DNA of 64,000 bases. Origin: an uncultured Aquimarina sp. GTDB lineage: Bacteria > Bacteroidota > Bacteroidia > Flavobacteriales > Flavobacteriaceae. The position numbers and the translations under genes are program-made. The stretch spans positions 1 to 64,000 of the forward strand of contig CANMSL010000012.1 of NCBI GenBank assembly GCA_947500505.1. The letters are read 5' to 3'. A model generated the notes under the pieces. The model worked only from the letters and a program-made list of their open reading frames with translations. It made no database searches and was not told the origin of the DNA. Shown in pieces: positions 8,594 through 17,470 of the stretch (its first letter is position 1; each line of letters opens with the position of its first letter).

Positions 8594-9388
8594 ATGAATA
8601 AAATAACAATTATAGGAGGAGGTAACTTAGGGAAATCCATAATATCTGGATTGGCCGATAGTAATCTATTTGAAGCAAAAAATATTACTGTAGTAGATAA
8701 ATCCAAATACAACTTAAAAGAAGTAGAAGAAAATTTGGGAGTATCCACTTCCCAGAATATCATAACATCCATAAAAGATGTGAAATGGGTAATTCTATGT
8801 GTGCAACCAAGACAATTAGATGTGGTTTTGCAAGAGATTAAAGATGTAGTAACATATGATCAGATATTAATTTCTACGGTTACAGGAACTTCTATCGCAG
8901 AAATTAATGAAGTATTACCTGATAATAAAATAGTACGGGTAATGCCTAATACCGGAGCTGCAAAAAAACTGTCTATGACCTGTATAGCCGCCAATGATGA
9001 TGTAAAAGAGGAGCTGTTAACAGTAGAAAAAATGTTCGATACTATAGGAGAAACTTTAATAATCGAAGAAAGATTGATGCAGGCAGCTACTGTTTTGGGA
9101 GCTAGTGGAATAGCTTTCTTTTTGAGATTTCTTAGAGCTATGATACAGGGCGGAATTCAAATGGGATTTCATCCTCACGAAGCCCAGATTATTGCCGTAC
9201 AAACAGCTATTGGTGCAGCAACCCTAGTAGCAGAAAATGGAACGCATCCTGAACGTGAAATTGATAAGGTGACCACACCACAAGGATGTACAATTGAAGG
9301 CTTAAATGAGATGGAACATCAAGGGTTAAGTTCATCGGTAATAAAAGGAGTGATGGCTTCTTATGAAAAAATTAGTACTATAAAGTAA
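8594..9388 (+). CDS. proC: Pyrroline-5-carboxylate reductase
   Basis: The enzyme catalyses the last step of proline synthesis, reducing pyrroline-5-carboxylate with NAD(P)H. The N-terminal Rossmann motif ITIIGGGNLGKSIISGL, the VRVMPNTGA motif and the C-terminal TTPQGCTIEGLNEME region are family signatures. The length of 264 residues is normal. It lies inside the arginine operon, so the two glutamate-derived pathways are co-expressed here. Confidence 0.95.
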   Translation: MNKITIIGGGNLGKSIISGLADSNLFEAKNITVVDKSKYNLKEVEENLGVSTSQNIITSIKDVKWVILCVQPRQLDVVLQEIKDVVTYDQILISTVTGTSIAEINEVLPDNKIVRVMPNTGAAKKLSMTCIAANDDVKEELLTVEKMFDTIGETLIIEERLMQAATVLGASGIAFFLRFLRAMIQGGIQMGFHPHEAQIIAVQTAIGAATLVAENGTHPEREIDKVTTPQGCTIEGLNEMEHQGLSSSVIKGVMASYEKISTIK

Positions 9389-9429
9389 AAGATAACCAGT
9401 TTTGTATTTAGATAATGTTTATTCAAAAT

Positions 9430-9551
9430 CCGTCAATTCGAGTGTTCCGATCTTGTATCGGAATGTAACGAGAATAGGATTTTTGAAATCGAAAAGCTAT
9501 TCTCGATATAATTTTTCTTCACTCCGTTATGAAAAATCACTCGAATTGACG
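9430..9551. repeat. Palindromic intergenic repeat, family 2
   Basis: The arms CCGTCAATTCGAGTG and CACTCGAATTGACG flank an inner imperfect palindrome with TCCGATCTTG/ATCGGA and AGAATAGGATTTTTG/CTATTCTCG pieces. It fills most of the 262-base proC-argD gap. Short open frames across it are not genes. A relative lies at 28696-28796. Confidence 0.8.
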
Positions 9552-9650
9552 CTTTTCTTTAATAAGCATATAACACTTAGAGAATAGTTTGAAACAATAA
9601 CTAATCAATTTGCAAATAACGAACAACTAAGAACTAATAAGGAAGTAAAA

Positions 9651-10790
9651 ATGAAACTATTTGATGTATATCCGTTATATGATGTTGAGCCCATAAATGC
9701 TTATGACAGTATCGTAGTAGATAAAAATGGAATTGAATATTTAGATTTATATGGAGGTCATGCAGTGATATCGGTCGGCCATGGACATCCACATTATGTA
9801 AAAAGAGTAAAAGAACAAATAGAAAAAATTGGATTTTATTCTAATGCCGTTCAAAATAGTTTACAATCCGAATTAGCGGATAAATTAGGTAAACTATCTG
9901 GGTACAATGAATACCAGTTGTTTTTATGTAATTCCGGAGCAGAAGCCAATGAAAATGCGCTAAAACTAGCTTCTTTTTATACCGGTAAATCCAGAGTTGT
10001 GGCATTTCATAATGGATTCCACGGCAGAACTTCGGCAGCGGTTGCAGCTACAGATAATGCTAAGATTAATTCGCCCTTGAATAAGCAGCAAAATGTCACC
10101 TTTTTACCATTAAATAATTTGGATTTAGTTGACACTGAATTAAAAAAAGGTGATGTATGTGCTGTAATCATAGAACCAATTCAGGGAGTTGGAGGATTAG
10201 ATGAAGGAACGACGGAGTTTTTTAGAGGGTTAGAAAAACTGTGTAAAGAAAGTAATGTAGTATTAATTCTAGATGAAGTACAGGCTGGATTTGGGAGAAC
10301 AGGAAAATTCTTTGCACACCAATATCACAGGATTACGCCAGATATCATTTCTATTGCCAAAGGTATGGGTAATGGTTTCCCAATAGGAGGTATTATGATT
10401 GTACCACACATTGAACCTAGTTATGGAATGCTAGGTACAACCTTTGGAGGAAATCACTTGGCTTGTGTAGCAGCTTTGTCGGTTTTAGAAATATTAGAAA
10501 TGGAGAATTTGATTGATAATGCAAAACTGACAGGAGATTATTTTATATCTGAAGCGATTCGACTTCCAGGAGTAAAGAAAGTGAAAGGAAAGGGATTGAT
10601 GCTGGGATTAGAATTTGATTTTGAAGTAAGTGATCTTCGGAAAAAACTAATTTATGATGAACATATTTTTACTGGAGGTGCTATGAACAAAAAATTACTA
10701 AGAATACTTCCTCCATTGACAATAGGCAAATCCGAAATAGATCAATTTATAAAGGCATTACAAAAAGTTTTAGTACCAGAAAAGATATAA
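9651..10790 (+). CDS. argD: Acetylornithine/succinylornithine aminotransferase
   Basis: A class III PLP-dependent aminotransferase that makes N-acyl-ornithine from the N-acyl-glutamate semialdehyde. The cofactor phosphate motif CNSGAEANENALKLA, the LILDEVQAGFGRTGKFFAH motif and the PLP lysine Lys237 in SIAKGMGNGFPIGG are intact. It is 379 residues and sits 2 bases before proA. Whether it prefers acetyl or succinyl substrates cannot be read from the sequence alone. Confidence 0.93.
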   Translation: MKLFDVYPLYDVEPINAYDSIVVDKNGIEYLDLYGGHAVISVGHGHPHYVKRVKEQIEKIGFYSNAVQNSLQSELADKLGKLSGYNEYQLFLCNSGAEANENALKLASFYTGKSRVVAFHNGFHGRTSAAVAATDNAKINSPLNKQQNVTFLPLNNLDLVDTELKKGDVCAVIIEPIQGVGGLDEGTTEFFRGLEKLCKESNVVLILDEVQAGFGRTGKFFAHQYHRITPDIISIAKGMGNGFPIGGIMIVPHIEPSYGMLGTTFGGNHLACVAALSVLEILEMENLIDNAKLTGDYFISEAIRLPGVKKVKGKGLMLGLEFDFEVSDLRKKLIYDEHIFTGGAMNKKLLRILPPLTIGKSEIDQFIKALQKVLVPEKI

Positions 10791-10792
10791 GT

Positions 10793-11989
10793 ATGAGTAT
10801 TACATTAGATATATCACAAAGAAATTCAGTATTGCAAAAGATGGCAGTACTGGTAGATCAACATAGAGATGCCATAATTACCGCGAACTTAAAAGATCTA
10901 GAATTATATACAGGAGATGATTTGGCGATGCGTGATCGATTAAAAGTTGATCAAAGTAAAATTGAAACGATGATCGCAGCGCTTCAGCAATTGAGTAACC
11001 AGGAAGACCCAATAGGAGTGGAGCTTTTTAGATTTACGCATGATAACGGTATGCAGGTTTATAATAAAACGGCTTCTTTCGGTACTGTATTAATTATCTA
11101 TGAATCAAGGCCAGATGTAACCATAGAAGCAGCTGGAATCGCATTCAAATCCGGGAATAAGATTTTATTGAAAGGAGGCAAAGAGTCTTTACATTCTAAT
11201 CTGGAAATTGTAAAACTTTGGCATCAAGCATTTGGGGAAAATAATATCTCATCGCATTGGGTAGAATATTTGAATTATAATAGAACAGAGACTCAGACAT
11301 TTTTAGAAAAACCAACTCAAAATGTTGACCTCATAGTTCCAAGAGGAGGAGAAAGATTAATAGCTTTTGTAAAACAACATGCTACCTGCCCGGTAATAGT
11401 TAGCGGAAGGGGTAATAACTTTGTCTATGTGCATAATGAGGCAGATCGAGCTTTAGCTTTAGATAATATTATCAACGGCAAAACAGACAAAATTTCTGCT
11501 TGCAATGCCGTGGATAAAGTTTTAATAGATAAAAATCTTCCTAATAAAGAGGATTTTGTAAGAAATCTTATCACTACCCTCAAAAATTTTAATGTAGAAA
11601 TATTAGGTGATGCTTCATTATCTAAATATGTAGATGTAAATCCTATTTCTGATAATGATATATGGCAAGAAGAATTTTTGGACTATAAAATTGTGATTGG
11701 AGAAGCAGAAAATGCTCCGGAAGCAATTTCGAAAATAAACAAATATAGTGGAGGGCATTCTGCGGCTATTATCACTAGGAATCAAAAGGAAGCAGAGGTT
11801 TTTATGTCATCCGTAGATTGTGCAGCAGTATATCATAATGCATCCACAAGATTTACAGATGGTTTTCAGTTAGGATTAGGAGGAGAACTAGCAATAAGTA
11901 CAGATAAATTACACCAAAGAGGCCCAATAGGGTTGCAGCATCTGGTTACGAATAAATGGTATATACATGGAGATGGACAGATCAGATAA
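10793..11989 (+). CDS. proA: Gamma-glutamyl phosphate reductase
   Basis: This reductase converts gamma-glutamyl phosphate to glutamate-5-semialdehyde in proline synthesis. The IIYESRPDVTIEAAGIAFKS motif, the catalytic cysteine (Cys237 in KISACNAVDK) and the C-terminal RFTDGFQLGLGGELAIST motif are present. It is 398 residues and overlaps proB by 23 bases. Confidence 0.95.
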   Translation: MSITLDISQRNSVLQKMAVLVDQHRDAIITANLKDLELYTGDDLAMRDRLKVDQSKIETMIAALQQLSNQEDPIGVELFRFTHDNGMQVYNKTASFGTVLIIYESRPDVTIEAAGIAFKSGNKILLKGGKESLHSNLEIVKLWHQAFGENNISSHWVEYLNYNRTETQTFLEKPTQNVDLIVPRGGERLIAFVKQHATCPVIVSGRGNNFVYVHNEADRALALDNIINGKTDKISACNAVDKVLIDKNLPNKEDFVRNLITTLKNFNVEILGDASLSKYVDVNPISDNDIWQEEFLDYKIVIGEAENAPEAISKINKYSGGHSAAIITRNQKEAEVFMSSVDCAAVYHNASTRFTDGFQLGLGGELAISTDKLHQRGPIGLQHLVTNKWYIHGDGQIR

Positions 11990-12767
11990 AAAGAGAATTA
12001 TACTAAAGGTTGGATCCAATGTTTTGACCAAAGAAACAGATCATATCTCCAGAGGTAAGATAGAAGATATTGGCAGGCAAATAGTTGCTTTGCAAGATAG
12101 ATATGAATTCGTAATTGTCAGTTCAGGTGCAATTGCAGTGGCAAAACAATTCGTGAACCTAGAGAGTAATGGAAAAGAAATTAATGTAAAACAAGCCTTG
12201 GCCTCAATCGGACAACCGCATTTAATGCGGATTTTTCAGGAGAGTTTTAGAGATTTAGGGTTACTGACCTCTCAATGTTTATTATCTTATTCTGATTTTG
12301 AAAGAGAACAATCAAAAAAGAATATTGTAAACACAATTAACGTATTAGTAGCTAATAACTATATCCCAATCATTAATGAAAATGATACGGTTGCTACCGA
12401 TGAAATTCAGTTTGGCGATAATGATAAGTTAGCTGCTTTAACAGCTTGTTTGCTAGAAGCTGATTTATTAGTGATTGCTACGAATACTAATGGCATTTGT
12501 ACTAAAGAGTCTGTAAAAAATAGCACTTATGATACCATAGGGGAAGTGGATGATATAGATTCATTGACAAACGAAATTGTTTCATCTATTTCTACACACG
12601 GAACTGGCGGAATGCAATCTAAAATACAAGCAGCTAGTATTGCGCAAAATGCAGCTATAGAAACCTGGATTGTAAACGGTTTAAATGATGGTTTTATGGT
12701 AAAAGCAATTGATAAGAAGATTCCTTTTACCAAAATAAGTAGTAAGTGTTCCTTCTCCTTTGACTGA
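11967..12767 (+). CDS. proB: Glutamate 5-kinase, short form without PUA domain
   Basis: The kinase phosphorylates glutamate in the first proline step. The amino-acid-kinase motifs IILKVGSNVLT, IVSSGAIAVA, and NENDTVATDEIQFGDND are intact. At 266 residues it lacks the C-terminal PUA domain of the E. coli enzyme. An alternative start is the ATG 6 bases downstream. Its last residues (CSFSFD) are encoded by the palindromic repeat at 12751, so an insertion has probably replaced the native C-terminus. Confidence 0.93.
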   Translation: MEMDRSDKKRIILKVGSNVLTKETDHISRGKIEDIGRQIVALQDRYEFVIVSSGAIAVAKQFVNLESNGKEINVKQALASIGQPHLMRIFQESFRDLGLLTSQCLLSYSDFEREQSKKNIVNTINVLVANNYIPIINENDTVATDEIQFGDNDKLAALTACLLEADLLVIATNTNGICTKESVKNSTYDTIGEVDDIDSLTNEIVSSISTHGTGGMQSKIQAASIAQNAAIETWIVNGLNDGFMVKAIDKKIPFTKISSKCSFSFD

Positions 12768-12851
12768 GAAGGTTAGGGTGAGGATTTATTATAAAGTGGC
12801 TCACCTTAATCCCTGCCTGATGGCAAGGCGTGCTCTCCCTAAGGAGAGGAA
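12751..12851. repeat. Palindromic repeat, family 3, invading the end of proB
   Basis: The segment contains CCTTCTCC...GGTTAGGGTGAGG on the left and GGCTCACCTTAATCC...CTCTCCCTAAGGAGAGG on the right, an imperfect long palindrome. It starts inside the proB frame and supplies its stop codon, then fills the gap to argF'. Confidence 0.75.
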
Positions 12852-12875
12852 GTAAGATTAATAAGAATAACAAAT

Positions 12876-13820
12876 ATGAACAATTACTTTTCAATACAAG
12901 ATATCGATTCACTTGATAATTGGGTGAATGCAGCGATTGAGATGAAGAAACAACCTTTGTCTGATAAAACATTAGGGGCCGATAAGACTATTGGCTTATT
13001 GTTTTTCAATCCTAGTCTGCGTACTCGGTTAAGTACCCAAAAAGCTGCTTTAAACCTTGGGATGAATGTGATTGTAATGAATTTTACAGGAGAAGGTTGG
13101 TCTTTAGAATATGGTGATGGAACAGTAATGGATCAGGGTAATTCTGAACACGTCAAGGAAGCGGCGCAAGTAGTTTCTCAGTATTGTGATGTGTTGGCAA
13201 TCAGAGCTTTCGCAAAACTGGAAAGCAAAGAAGAGGATTATGAGGAAAATGTATTAAAAAGTTTCATAAAGTATGCTACGATTCCTGTAATAAATATGGA
13301 AAGTGCTACTGGACACCCACTACAGGCATTGACAGATGCCATTACAATAACAGAACATAAAACAATACATAAACCAAAGATTGTATTATCATGGGCACCG
13401 CATCCAAAAGCCTTGCCGCAGGCAGTCGCAAATTCTTTTGTAGAGATGATGCAGCGTATGGACGCAGATTTTGTAATTACCCACCCTGTGGGATTTGAGT
13501 TAGCCAGTCAGATTACTAATGAGGTGCCCATAGAGTACAATCAAGAAAATGCTTTTAAGGGTGCAGATTTCGTATATGTGAAGAATTGGAGCTCTTATAC
13601 CGATTATGGAAAATCATCTCAGGATCAGAGCTGGAAAATTACAGAAGAGAAAATGAAATTAACTAATAATGCAAAATTCATGCATTGCTTACCTGTGAGA
13701 AGGAATGTTGTTATAGATGATGCAGTTATTGATAGTGATAACTCGATTGTAATCGAACAGGCAAATAATAGAACCTATGCTGCTCAATTGGTGCTAAAGA
13801 AGATATTAGAAAAAAACTAA
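12876..13820 (+). CDS. argF': N-succinylornithine (acetylornithine) carbamoyltransferase
   Basis: A transcarbamylase of 314 residues. The carbamoyl-phosphate motif is FFNPSLRTRLSTQKAA (residues 43-58) rather than the STRTR of ordinary ornithine carbamoyltransferase, and HCLPVRRNVVIDD is present near the C-terminus. These are the hallmarks of the acetylornithine/succinylornithine branch described in Bacteroides fragilis and Xanthomonas. It acts on N-acylated ornithine, so deacylation by ArgE happens at the citrulline level. The acetyl-versus-succinyl switch residue lies near position 90, and I cannot place it safely without an alignment. Confidence 0.9.
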   Translation: MNNYFSIQDIDSLDNWVNAAIEMKKQPLSDKTLGADKTIGLLFFNPSLRTRLSTQKAALNLGMNVIVMNFTGEGWSLEYGDGTVMDQGNSEHVKEAAQVVSQYCDVLAIRAFAKLESKEEDYEENVLKSFIKYATIPVINMESATGHPLQALTDAITITEHKTIHKPKIVLSWAPHPKALPQAVANSFVEMMQRMDADFVITHPVGFELASQITNEVPIEYNQENAFKGADFVYVKNWSSYTDYGKSSQDQSWKITEEKMKLTNNAKFMHCLPVRRNVVIDDAVIDSDNSIVIEQANNRTYAAQLVLKKILEKN

Positions 13821-13823
13821 GAG

Positions 13824-13907
13824 ATGAAAAAGAAAAAATTATTGGTAGCTAAGATTGGTGAGGGCAGAACGTTAAGAAAATGTCCAGTGGACATTTTTAG
13901 TGAATGA
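13824..13907 (+). pseudogene. Duplicated stub of the argB start, cut by a palindromic element
   Basis: ATG at 13824 begins a 27-codon frame whose first residues (MKKKKLLVAKIG) match the start of the real argB at 13941 (METKQKLLVAKIG). About 27 bases are alignable with three mismatches. The similarity ends at the GGTG at 13857-13860, where unrelated sequence begins. The translation then runs into the repeat (RTLRKCPVDIFSE) and stops. Confidence 0.8.
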
Positions 13908-13938
13908 GCCAGTTGGCGGGTTGGCAAAATAAATTTGA
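13861..13938. repeat. Palindromic mini-element between the argB stub and argB
   Basis: The core at 13877-13897 is a perfect inverted repeat with 10-base arms, AAAATGTCCA and TGGACATTTT, and a single central G. Flanking bases (GGGCAGAACGTTAAG, and GAGCCAGTTGGCGGGTTGGC) are more GC-rich than the surroundings. It looks like a short mobile palindrome inserted at the start of argB. Confidence 0.7.
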
Positions 13939-13940
13939 AG

Positions 13941-14729
13941 ATGGAAACAAAACAAAAATTATTAGTAGCAAAGATTGGCGGTAATATTATAGAAGATGAA
14001 AGCACCTTAGATTCTTTTCTAAAAGATTTCTCTAAAGTTGAAGGTCCAAAAATCTTGGTTCACGGTGGCGGAAAATCTGCTACTAAACTAGCTTCAAGAT
14101 TGGGAGTGAAAACCGAAATGATAGACGGAAGAAGAATTACTTCTGCAGAGAATCTGGATATCGTAGTAATGACTTATGCTGGATTGATAAATAAAACGAT
14201 TGTTTCTGGCTTACAAAAACATGATTGTAATGCATTGGGATTAACAGGAGCTGACGGTAATGTGATCTTGGCAGATAAAAGACCGGCTCAATTTGTTGAT
14301 TATGGATATGTAGGAGATGTAACTAGCGTAAATAGTAAAACCATCAAAGGTTTTTTAGAATTAGGGATAACACCTGTTTTTTGTGCTGTAACACATGATG
14401 CCAATGGCCAATTATTCAATACCAATGCGGATACAATTGCTTCAGAAATTGCTTCCGCAATGGGAACATATTATGATGTTTCACTCTTTTACTGTTTTGA
14501 GTTAAAAGGAGTTCTAGAAAATATAGCAGATAAAGATTCTGTAATTGAACATATAAATTTAGAAAAGTATTCAGAATTAAGAGATGCAGAAGTAATCGCA
14601 GATGGAATGTTACCGAAATTAAAGAATTGCTTTGATGCGCTACAGAAAGATGTGAGTATAGTGCATATTGCTAATGCCGATTTTATTAGAGATAATACTA
14701 TAAAACATACGACTTTGAGTCTACAATAA
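13941..14729 (+). CDS. argB: N-acetyl(succinyl)glutamate kinase
   Basis: The kinase phosphorylates N-acyl-glutamate. It has LLVAKIGGNIIE at the N-terminus, the VHGGGKSATKLASRLG substrate/ATP motif, and NTNADTIASEIASAM. I chose ATG 13941; an in-frame TTG at 13935 lies in inserted repeat DNA. Length is 262 residues, typical of the family. Its stop overlaps the argE start by one base (TAATG). Confidence 0.93.
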   Translation: METKQKLLVAKIGGNIIEDESTLDSFLKDFSKVEGPKILVHGGGKSATKLASRLGVKTEMIDGRRITSAENLDIVVMTYAGLINKTIVSGLQKHDCNALGLTGADGNVILADKRPAQFVDYGYVGDVTSVNSKTIKGFLELGITPVFCAVTHDANGQLFNTNADTIASEIASAMGTYYDVSLFYCFELKGVLENIADKDSVIEHINLEKYSELRDAEVIADGMLPKLKNCFDALQKDVSIVHIANADFIRDNTIKHTTLSLQ

Positions 14730-15793
14730 TGATAAAAGAACTAACAAATAAAGCCATTGAGCTTTTGCATACATTGATAGAAACCCAATCTTTTTCTTCA
14801 GAAGAGAAGGGAACCGCAAAGTTGATTGAAAACTGGTTCAATCAATACGATATTCCTTTTGAAAGAGAAAATAATAATATTTGGGCGTACAATAAATATT
14901 TTGATGAAACAAAGCCGACTATTTTACTGAACTCTCATCACGATACAGTAAAACCTAATGGTAATTATACCAATGATCCTTTTAAGGCATTTGTAGAAGA
15001 CGGAAAACTGTTTGGATTAGGAAGCAATGATGCCGGAGGATGCTTAGTTTCTTTAATTGCCACGTTTACCTATTTCTACAATAAAGAAGACCTGAACTAT
15101 AACTTTGTAATCGCAGCTTCTGCAGAAGAAGAGAGTAGTGGTTCGTTAGGGTTAAAAAGTATCCTGAAATACTTGAAAAATGTTGAATTTGCTATTGTAG
15201 GAGAACCAACACTAATGCAATTAGCCATTGCAGAGAAAGGATTACTTGTATTAGATGTGTCTGTAAAAGGGACAGCTAGTCATGCTGCACATCCTAATGA
15301 CGATAATGCTATATATAACACAATGGAAGTAATTGAATGGTTTAAGAATTATAAATTCGAAAAAAGCTCTGAAACCTTGGGAGATGTTAAAATGACAGTT
15401 ACACAAATTAATGCAGGTAACCAGCATAATGTAGTACCATCTCATTGTGATTTGGTAGTTGATATTAGAGTAAACGATACATATAAAAATAAAGAGGTTT
15501 TAGAAATAGTAACACAAGCTATGCCCAAGAATGTTGAGGTAAAACCAAGGTCATTACATTTAGGATCCTCGTCGATACCAAAAGATCATGCTATTGTAAA
15601 ATCAGGAATTGCTTTGGGCAGAACGACCTACGGTTCACCAACACTCTCAGATCAATCGGTGTTGAGTTGCCCCTCATTAAAATTAGGACCTGGAGATTCA
15701 ACCAGATCGCATTCTGCAGATGAATTTATATATGTAGGTGAAATTAAGGAAGGGATAGGATTGTATATTAAAATTCTGGAAGGAATCGTATAA
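14729..15793 (+). CDS. argE: M20 family deacylase, N-acetyl(succinyl)citrulline/ornithine deacetylase
   Basis: This M20 metallopeptidase-fold amidohydrolase is 354 residues long. The zinc and catalytic motifs are NSHHDTVKP (His70/His71 and Asp72), GSNDAGG (Asp101) and SAEEESSG (Glu133-135). In the pathway with argF' the likely substrate is N-acyl-citrulline, inferred from operon membership. It is translationally coupled to argB. A family-1 palindrome follows. Confidence 0.88.
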   Translation: MIKELTNKAIELLHTLIETQSFSSEEKGTAKLIENWFNQYDIPFERENNNIWAYNKYFDETKPTILLNSHHDTVKPNGNYTNDPFKAFVEDGKLFGLGSNDAGGCLVSLIATFTYFYNKEDLNYNFVIAASAEEESSGSLGLKSILKYLKNVEFAIVGEPTLMQLAIAEKGLLVLDVSVKGTASHAAHPNDDNAIYNTMEVIEWFKNYKFEKSSETLGDVKMTVTQINAGNQHNVVPSHCDLVVDIRVNDTYKNKEVLEIVTQAMPKNVEVKPRSLHLGSSSIPKDHAIVKSGIALGRTTYGSPTLSDQSVLSCPSLKLGPGDSTRSHSADEFIYVGEIKEGIGLYIKILEGIV

Positions 15794-15800
15794 TTTATTA

Positions 15801-15860
15801 GTCACACTGAGCTTGTCGAAGTGTGTATTATAAGAGGGCTTCGACAAGCTCAGCCTGACA
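15801..15860. repeat. Palindromic intergenic repeat, family 1 (second copy)
   Basis: The arms TCACACTGAGCTTGTCGAAG and CTTCGACAAGCTCAGCCTGA form a hairpin between argE and argH. The sequence closely matches the copy after argC, but the loops differ. Confidence 0.85.
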
Positions 15861-15948
15861 ATGTTAATCAATATAAATAAAGAGGATGAAAATAGGGATG
15901 AAGCATTTAACTTAATACTTTGTACTAATTACTCAATACTAAATAATA

Positions 15949-17226
15949 ATGAAACTTTGGGATAAAGGATTACCAACAGACCAAAAGATAGATATGTTTA
16001 CTGTCGGAAATGATAGGCAGCTGGATTTGGTCATTGCAAAATATGATATACAAGCAACCTTAGCCCATGCTAAAATGTTGCATCAAATAGAATTACTTTC
16101 TGATCATGATATATCGGCAATAGAGACAGAACTAGATGTATTGGCAAAACAAGTTGAAGAAGGAATTTTTGAGATTGAAGATCAGTTTGAAGATGTACAT
16201 TCTAAAATAGAATTTGAACTAACAAATAAGATAGGAGATGCGGGAAAGAAAATCCACACGGCCAGATCCAGAAATGATCAAGTATTAGTGGCTATGCATT
16301 TATACTTAAAAGATGAACTAGTTACTATCAAATCTCAGGTTAAAGAATTATCAGAAAACTTATTAAGTTCTGCAGAAAAATATAAAGAAGTGTTATTACC
16401 GGGATACACACACCTTCAGATTGCGATGCCGTCTTCATTTGGATTATGGTTTTCGGCATATGCAGAGAGTTTTGTTGATGATTTGTATTTTGTGAACGCT
16501 GCACTAAAAGTTGTAGATCAAAATCCGTTAGGTAGTGCTGCTGGATATGGAAGTTCATTTCCCATTGATAGAGAATTTACCACGAAAGAATTAGGTTTTG
16601 AAACGCTAAAATATAATGTGGTAGCTGCGCAAATGAGCAGAGGAAAATCCGAAAAGTCTACCGCTTTTGCCATGAGTAGTGTTGCAGGAACGCTTTCTAA
16701 ACTAACTATGGATGTTTGTCTATATATGAGTCAGAATTTTGATTTTATGAGCATTCCATCAGAGTTAACTACAGGTTCTAGTATTATGCCACATAAAAAG
16801 AACCCTGATGTGTTTGAACTTATAAGAGGAAAATGTAATAAAATTCAGGCATTGCCTTACGAGTTAAGCTTGTTGACTAACAATTTGCCCAGCGGTTACC
16901 ACAGAGACTTACAATTGCTTAAAGAAGGAATTGTGCCGGCAATTCAGGATCTAAAAGCATGTTTAGAAATGGCAACTTATGCTTTAAAAAGCGTCACGGT
17001 GAATGAAGCCATTTTAGACGATTCTAAATACGATTACCTATTTAGTGTAGATACATTAAATGAATTAGTAATGAAAGGAATGTCCTTTAGAGATGCGTAT
17101 GTGAAAATTGGACTAGACATCGAAAACGGAAATTATAAACCAGAGAAGAACACAAAACATAGTCATATAGGTAGTATAAATAACCTATCTCTTGATAAAA
17201 TCAAGGAAAAGTTGAATTCAGTTTGA
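15949..17226 (+). CDS. argH: Argininosuccinate lyase
   Basis: The lyase cleaves argininosuccinate to arginine and fumarate. The fumarase-superfamily signature GSSIMPHKKNPD (residues 276-287) with its catalytic serine, the HTARSRNDQV motif (residues 103-112) and LPGYTHLQ are intact. At 425 residues it is normal for the group. It is the last gene of the operon, 155 bases after argE, with a hairpin 20 bases downstream. Confidence 0.96.
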   Translation: MKLWDKGLPTDQKIDMFTVGNDRQLDLVIAKYDIQATLAHAKMLHQIELLSDHDISAIETELDVLAKQVEEGIFEIEDQFEDVHSKIEFELTNKIGDAGKKIHTARSRNDQVLVAMHLYLKDELVTIKSQVKELSENLLSSAEKYKEVLLPGYTHLQIAMPSSFGLWFSAYAESFVDDLYFVNAALKVVDQNPLGSAAGYGSSFPIDREFTTKELGFETLKYNVVAAQMSRGKSEKSTAFAMSSVAGTLSKLTMDVCLYMSQNFDFMSIPSELTTGSSIMPHKKNPDVFELIRGKCNKIQALPYELSLLTNNLPSGYHRDLQLLKEGIVPAIQDLKACLEMATYALKSVTVNEAILDDSKYDYLFSVDTLNELVMKGMSFRDAYVKIGLDIENGNYKPEKNTKHSHIGSINNLSLDKIKEKLNSV

Positions 17227-17245
17227 AAAACATTATCATTTTGTC

Positions 17246-17272
17246 ATTCTAGCGTATGCTAGAATATATTTT
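17246..17272 (+). terminator. Probable terminator of the arginine operon
   Basis: A perfect 8-base inverted repeat, ATTCTAGC and GCTAGAAT with loop GTAT, is followed by the U-rich run ATATTTT. It lies 20 bases after argH. Confidence 0.55.
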
Positions 17273-17302
17273 CAATAAAGAATTATAGAGTATATACAAT
17301 AA

Positions 17303-17400
17303 GTTGAAGCTATTAATTGAGTGTAAGTTGAGTTAGTTTAATTTTTTCGGCTTCAACCCAGACCCTCAACGGAGTGTTAACCGTTGAGGGTTGTTTTTTT
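17303..17400 (+). promoter_or_regulatory. Two-hairpin leader or attenuator upstream of the Cys-rich lipoprotein gene
   Basis: GTTGAAGC (17303-17310) pairs with GCTTCAAC (17350-17357). Just after it, CCCTCAACGG and CCGTTGAGGG (17364-17390) make a strong stem followed by TTG and a run of seven T. The second hairpin is a textbook intrinsic terminator 70 bases before the lipoprotein start. It either ends an upstream short transcript or attenuates the gene. I cannot tell which. Confidence 0.6.
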
Positions 17401-17470
17401 AATACAGATGTTAACCCTTGCGGAAAATTCTCCACAAAGAGTCATATGTTTAATCTTAAAACCTTTAATT

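Noticed and set aside
9402..9587. Open frame across the proC-argD gap
   Set aside because: It lies wholly in the family-2 palindromic repeat and its translation follows the repeat.
12727..12972. Minus-strand open frame between proB and argF'
   Set aside because: It spans a palindromic repeat and the opposite strands of proB and argF' and has no protein-like features.
17384..17470. Upstream extension of the Cys-rich lipoprotein
   Set aside because: The extension covers the terminator hairpin and would bury the lipoprotein signal peptide.
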